From Flavobacterium araucananum (GTDB lineage Bacteria > Bacteroidota > Bacteroidia > Flavobacteriales > Flavobacteriaceae), in the NCBI RefSeq assembly GCF_002222055.1, contig NZ_MUGS01000051.1:62001-126000 (forward strand): a stretch of DNA of 64,000 bases, given 5' to 3'. Position numbers and translations under genes: made by a program. Shown here in pieces: positions 62,214-64,000 of this stretch; position 1 is the stretch's first letter, and each line of letters starts with the position of its first letter. The notes under the pieces are model-generated. The model was not told where the DNA came from and did no database searches. It saw only the letters and a list, made by a program, of their open reading frames with translations.

Positions 62214-62931
62214 TTTCGAGAATAATTAGATATTTTCTTGCTAAATCTGTTATTAAAAACATACTCATTGTTTTGTTTTTAGTATCCAAAGATACAGCAA
62301 ATTCAGTATCATCTATGCAATATAATTGAAATCCTTTGATATCTGCGACCGGAATCTTCAATCTTTCTGTATAATAATTCTCATCAAAAAGATATTCCAT
62401 TTTTCTAAAAAGCATCTCCTTCTTCTCTACTTTCACTTCTTTTTTAAGCATTGCAGTTCGCCCTGAAATCTTATTAAGCAACTTATCTACAGAAGTCGAA
62501 GTTGCGGTATAAACTTTTCGCTCTGCCGGTGTATATTTTTTTTGACCGTATGGAATTATTCCTAAATTTTCGGCCGTAATGTTAGCGTTTTCATTTACAA
62601 TTACTTCTTTCAATTCTACTTCTTTGGGAGTCATTTTTATGACAATCGAATTTGAATTTAAATCCTCAACTGTAATTCGGCGTTTTAGCGGATCTAAATT
62701 AACAGCAGAAAAAACCAACACATCACCTTCTTTTACCACAATAGAAAACAGGCCACTTACATCAGAAACTGTCGTAACCTGTGTCGTATTGTTGATGATA
62801 TTTACACCCTCAACATTAGTCGACTGTTCGAATATTTGTCCGGTAATTTCCTTAGGCCCTGTATTTTGACCAAAACCAATCTGAATAACGAATAAAAAAA
62901 GGATTATTTGTAATGTGTTATTTATTTTCAC
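62203..62931 (-). CDS. CarboxypepD_reg-like exported protein, paralog 2
   Basis: 242 residues from GTG at 62931 (MKINNTLQIILFLFVIQIGFGQ, a signal peptide); a TTG two codons earlier is possible. CarboxypepD_reg domain (ITGQIFEQSTNVEGVNIINN, SGLFSIVVKEGDVLVFSAVNL), linker LKEVIVNENANITAENLGIIP, then KLLNKISGRTAMLKKEVKVEKKE and LKIPVADIKGFQLYCI. The first half looks like the N-terminal extension of TonB receptors, but no plug or barrel follows. Confidence 0.82.
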   Translation of the reverse strand: MKINNTLQIILFLFVIQIGFGQNTGPKEITGQIFEQSTNVEGVNIINNTTQVTTVSDVSGLFSIVVKEGDVLVFSAVNLDPLKRRITVEDLNSNSIVIKMTPKEVELKEVIVNENANITAENLGIIPYGQKKYTPAERKVYTATSTSVDKLLNKISGRTAMLKKEVKVEKKEMLFRKMEYLFDENYYTERLKIPVADIKGFQLYCIDDTEFAVSLDTKNKTMSMFLITDLARKYLIILENEK

Positions 62932-63685
62932 GTGCAATTATTTCTTTGTATTTTACAGCTAACTCTCCTAACAAAAACTCTGTAGAAGTTCTGTTTTTTG
63001 AGTTCAAAATTACTGTGAATTTATCATTTTCGACTGCATAATATTCAAATCCTTTTACGTATTCTAAAGGAATTTTTAATCGATTAACAAAATGATCGAG
63101 AGAAAACATACGCTCTAAAAGTTTCATAAAAAACTCTTTTTTCTCTACTGCCACTTCTTTTTTAAGCATTGCTGTGCGTCCGGAGAAAAAATTCAACAAA
63201 GGATCTGCAGAAATTGAACCTCCCGCCATCGATCCTGCATTTGCCGTAGCGTTTAATGCCGTAGCGGTATGCAGCTTTCTCTCGGCTTCAGTATATTTTA
63301 TTTGGTCACCCGGAATAATCCCTAACGAAACTGCGTTGATCCCGCTATAATTTCTAACAACGACTTCCTGCAATTGATGCATGACCATACTTAATTTTAC
63401 TGTAAAGTTAAGATCAGAGAAATTTTCCGGCGTTAGCAAAACTCTGTTTTCTTTGAATTGTATCGACGAAAACACGAGCGTCTCACCGGGTTTTGCCGCA
63501 ATCGAAAAACTACCATAAGCATCGGTCGTAGTCATTATTTCGGTTTGAGCATTGACCACATATACGCCATCTAAATCTGAAGTGTTCGAAATTATTCGAC
63601 CGTTTACAACACCGCTTTCCAGATTTTGAGACCAAGTCGACTGGCTCAAAATAACAATCAAAATACATACAGCTTTATGAATCAA
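62918..63685 (-). CDS. CarboxypepD_reg-like exported protein, paralog 1
   Basis: 255 residues. It opens at TTG 63685 (IHKAVCILIVILSQSTWSQ, a signal peptide); no in-frame ATG is found upstream. CarboxypepD_reg domain (VNGRIISNTSDLDGVYVVNA, YGSFSIAAKPGETLVFSSIQF), LQEVVVRNYSGINAVSLGIIPGDQIKYTEAERKL, then a small Gly/Ala insert (ATANAGSMAGGSISADP) and LLNFFSGRTAMLKKEVAVEKKEFF. It is about 40 percent alike to paralog 2 by eye. First gene of the operon; divergent from pepE. Confidence 0.82.
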   Translation of the reverse strand: MIHKAVCILIVILSQSTWSQNLESGVVNGRIISNTSDLDGVYVVNAQTEIMTTTDAYGSFSIAAKPGETLVFSSIQFKENRVLLTPENFSDLNFTVKLSMVMHQLQEVVVRNYSGINAVSLGIIPGDQIKYTEAERKLHTATALNATANAGSMAGGSISADPLLNFFSGRTAMLKKEVAVEKKEFFMKLLERMFSLDHFVNRLKIPLEYVKGFEYYAVENDKFTVILNSKNRTSTEFLLGELAVKYKEIIARENK

Positions 63686-63848
63686 AATGACAAAAAATTA
63701 AATTTGTTCTTAAAAATGTAAAAATATCTTAATGTACTCCAAAATTAGTACTAACGAGTTGGTAAAAATATGTTAATTAAACCCGCTTTATCTGCAATAA
63801 AAAAGGACTTTTTAATATCTTTAACCTAAACAATTTGAGTTCAATTTT

Positions 63849-64000
63849 ATGAAAAGCATTATTATCGCGAGCACTTCTACTCTACACGAAGGAAGCTATT
63901 TAGAATATTTATTACCTACACTACAATCCCATTTTAAAAATTGCAAAAGCATTTTATTTATTCCGTTTGCACGCCCTGGCGGTATATCTCACGACGATTA
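63849..64000 (+). CDS. pepE: peptidase E-like (S51), N-terminal part (cut by window edge)
   Basis: 50 codons from ATG at 63849: MKSIIIASTSTLHEGSYLEYL, then LPTLQSHFKNCKSILFIPFARPGGISHDDY. This is the start of the aspartyl dipeptidase PepE family. The catalytic Ser-His-Glu part lies beyond the edge, so activity cannot be judged. Confidence 0.8.
   Translation, partial: MKSIIIASTSTLHEGSYLEYLLPTLQSHFKNCKSILFIPFARPGGISHDD

Overview
This window comes from the chromosome of a Flavobacterium-like member of the Bacteroidota. The evidence is low GC content, promoters of the Bacteroidota type (TAnnTTTG -7 boxes), the gliding genes gldB and gldC, CarboxypepD_reg/TonB-receptor architecture, YceI and DUF6702 proteins, and very few Shine-Dalgarno sequences. 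No plasmid backbone, complete prophage or CRISPR array is visible.

Layout. 1-5500 holds a truncated SulP transporter, an outer-membrane barrel protein, a LytS/LytT-type two-component pair with a 20-bp-period direct repeat in front of it, and a three-part locus (SecB-like protein, Xre regulator, frameshifted small gene) that looks like a decayed chaperone-linked toxin-antitoxin unit. 5500-18100 is a string of small or accessory genes: a DnaJ-type zinc protein, an S24-family repressor facing a tiny HTH protein, a YkgJ-type cysteine cluster protein, DoxX, DUF3754, an Mpo1-like protein, a TonB receptor, MtfA, a papain-like lipoprotein, a roadblock-like protein and an orphan IS1595-type zinc-ribbon protein. 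18458-22723 is one giant glycosidase that joins a GH144-like and a GH29 catalytic domain.

The core of the window (22993-39768, all minus strand) is the division and cell wall (dcw) cluster in the order mraZ-rsmH-ftsL-ftsI-murE-mraY-murD-ftsW-murG-murC-ftsQ-ftsA-ftsZ, followed by yqeY and tRNA-Arg. It builds lipid II (MurE, MurD, MurC, MraY, MurG) and the septal machine (FtsW/FtsI/FtsL/FtsQ/FtsA/FtsZ). murF, murB and ddl are not in it. Five GTGGT repeats in helical phase overlap the mraZ promoter and are very probably MraZ operators.

40147-52235 carries housekeeping genes (engB, gldC/gldB, nadE, a LuxR-type regulator, dnaG with no zinc ligands, an ECF sigma/anti-sigma/barrel set, a polyprenyl synthase and rlmN), separated by repeat elements. 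52526-55963 is a YceI cluster: two close yceI paralogs, each with the same 32-bp promoter block containing a Crp/Fnr-type palindrome at the class II position, then an outer-membrane barrel protein and a divergent third YceI protein. 56101-58545 has a candidate sigma-54 promoter before a LEA-like lipoprotein, an O-methyltransferase, PAP2 and TatA. 58651-63685 is an envelope operon: three tandem barrel-less CarboxypepD_reg proteins, DUF6702 and an M1 peptidase. The window ends in a truncated pepE.

Most promising for new biology: the YceI cluster and its promoter block, the MraZ operator array, the GH144-GH29 fusion, the broken SecB-linked toxin locus and the barrel-less paralog operon.
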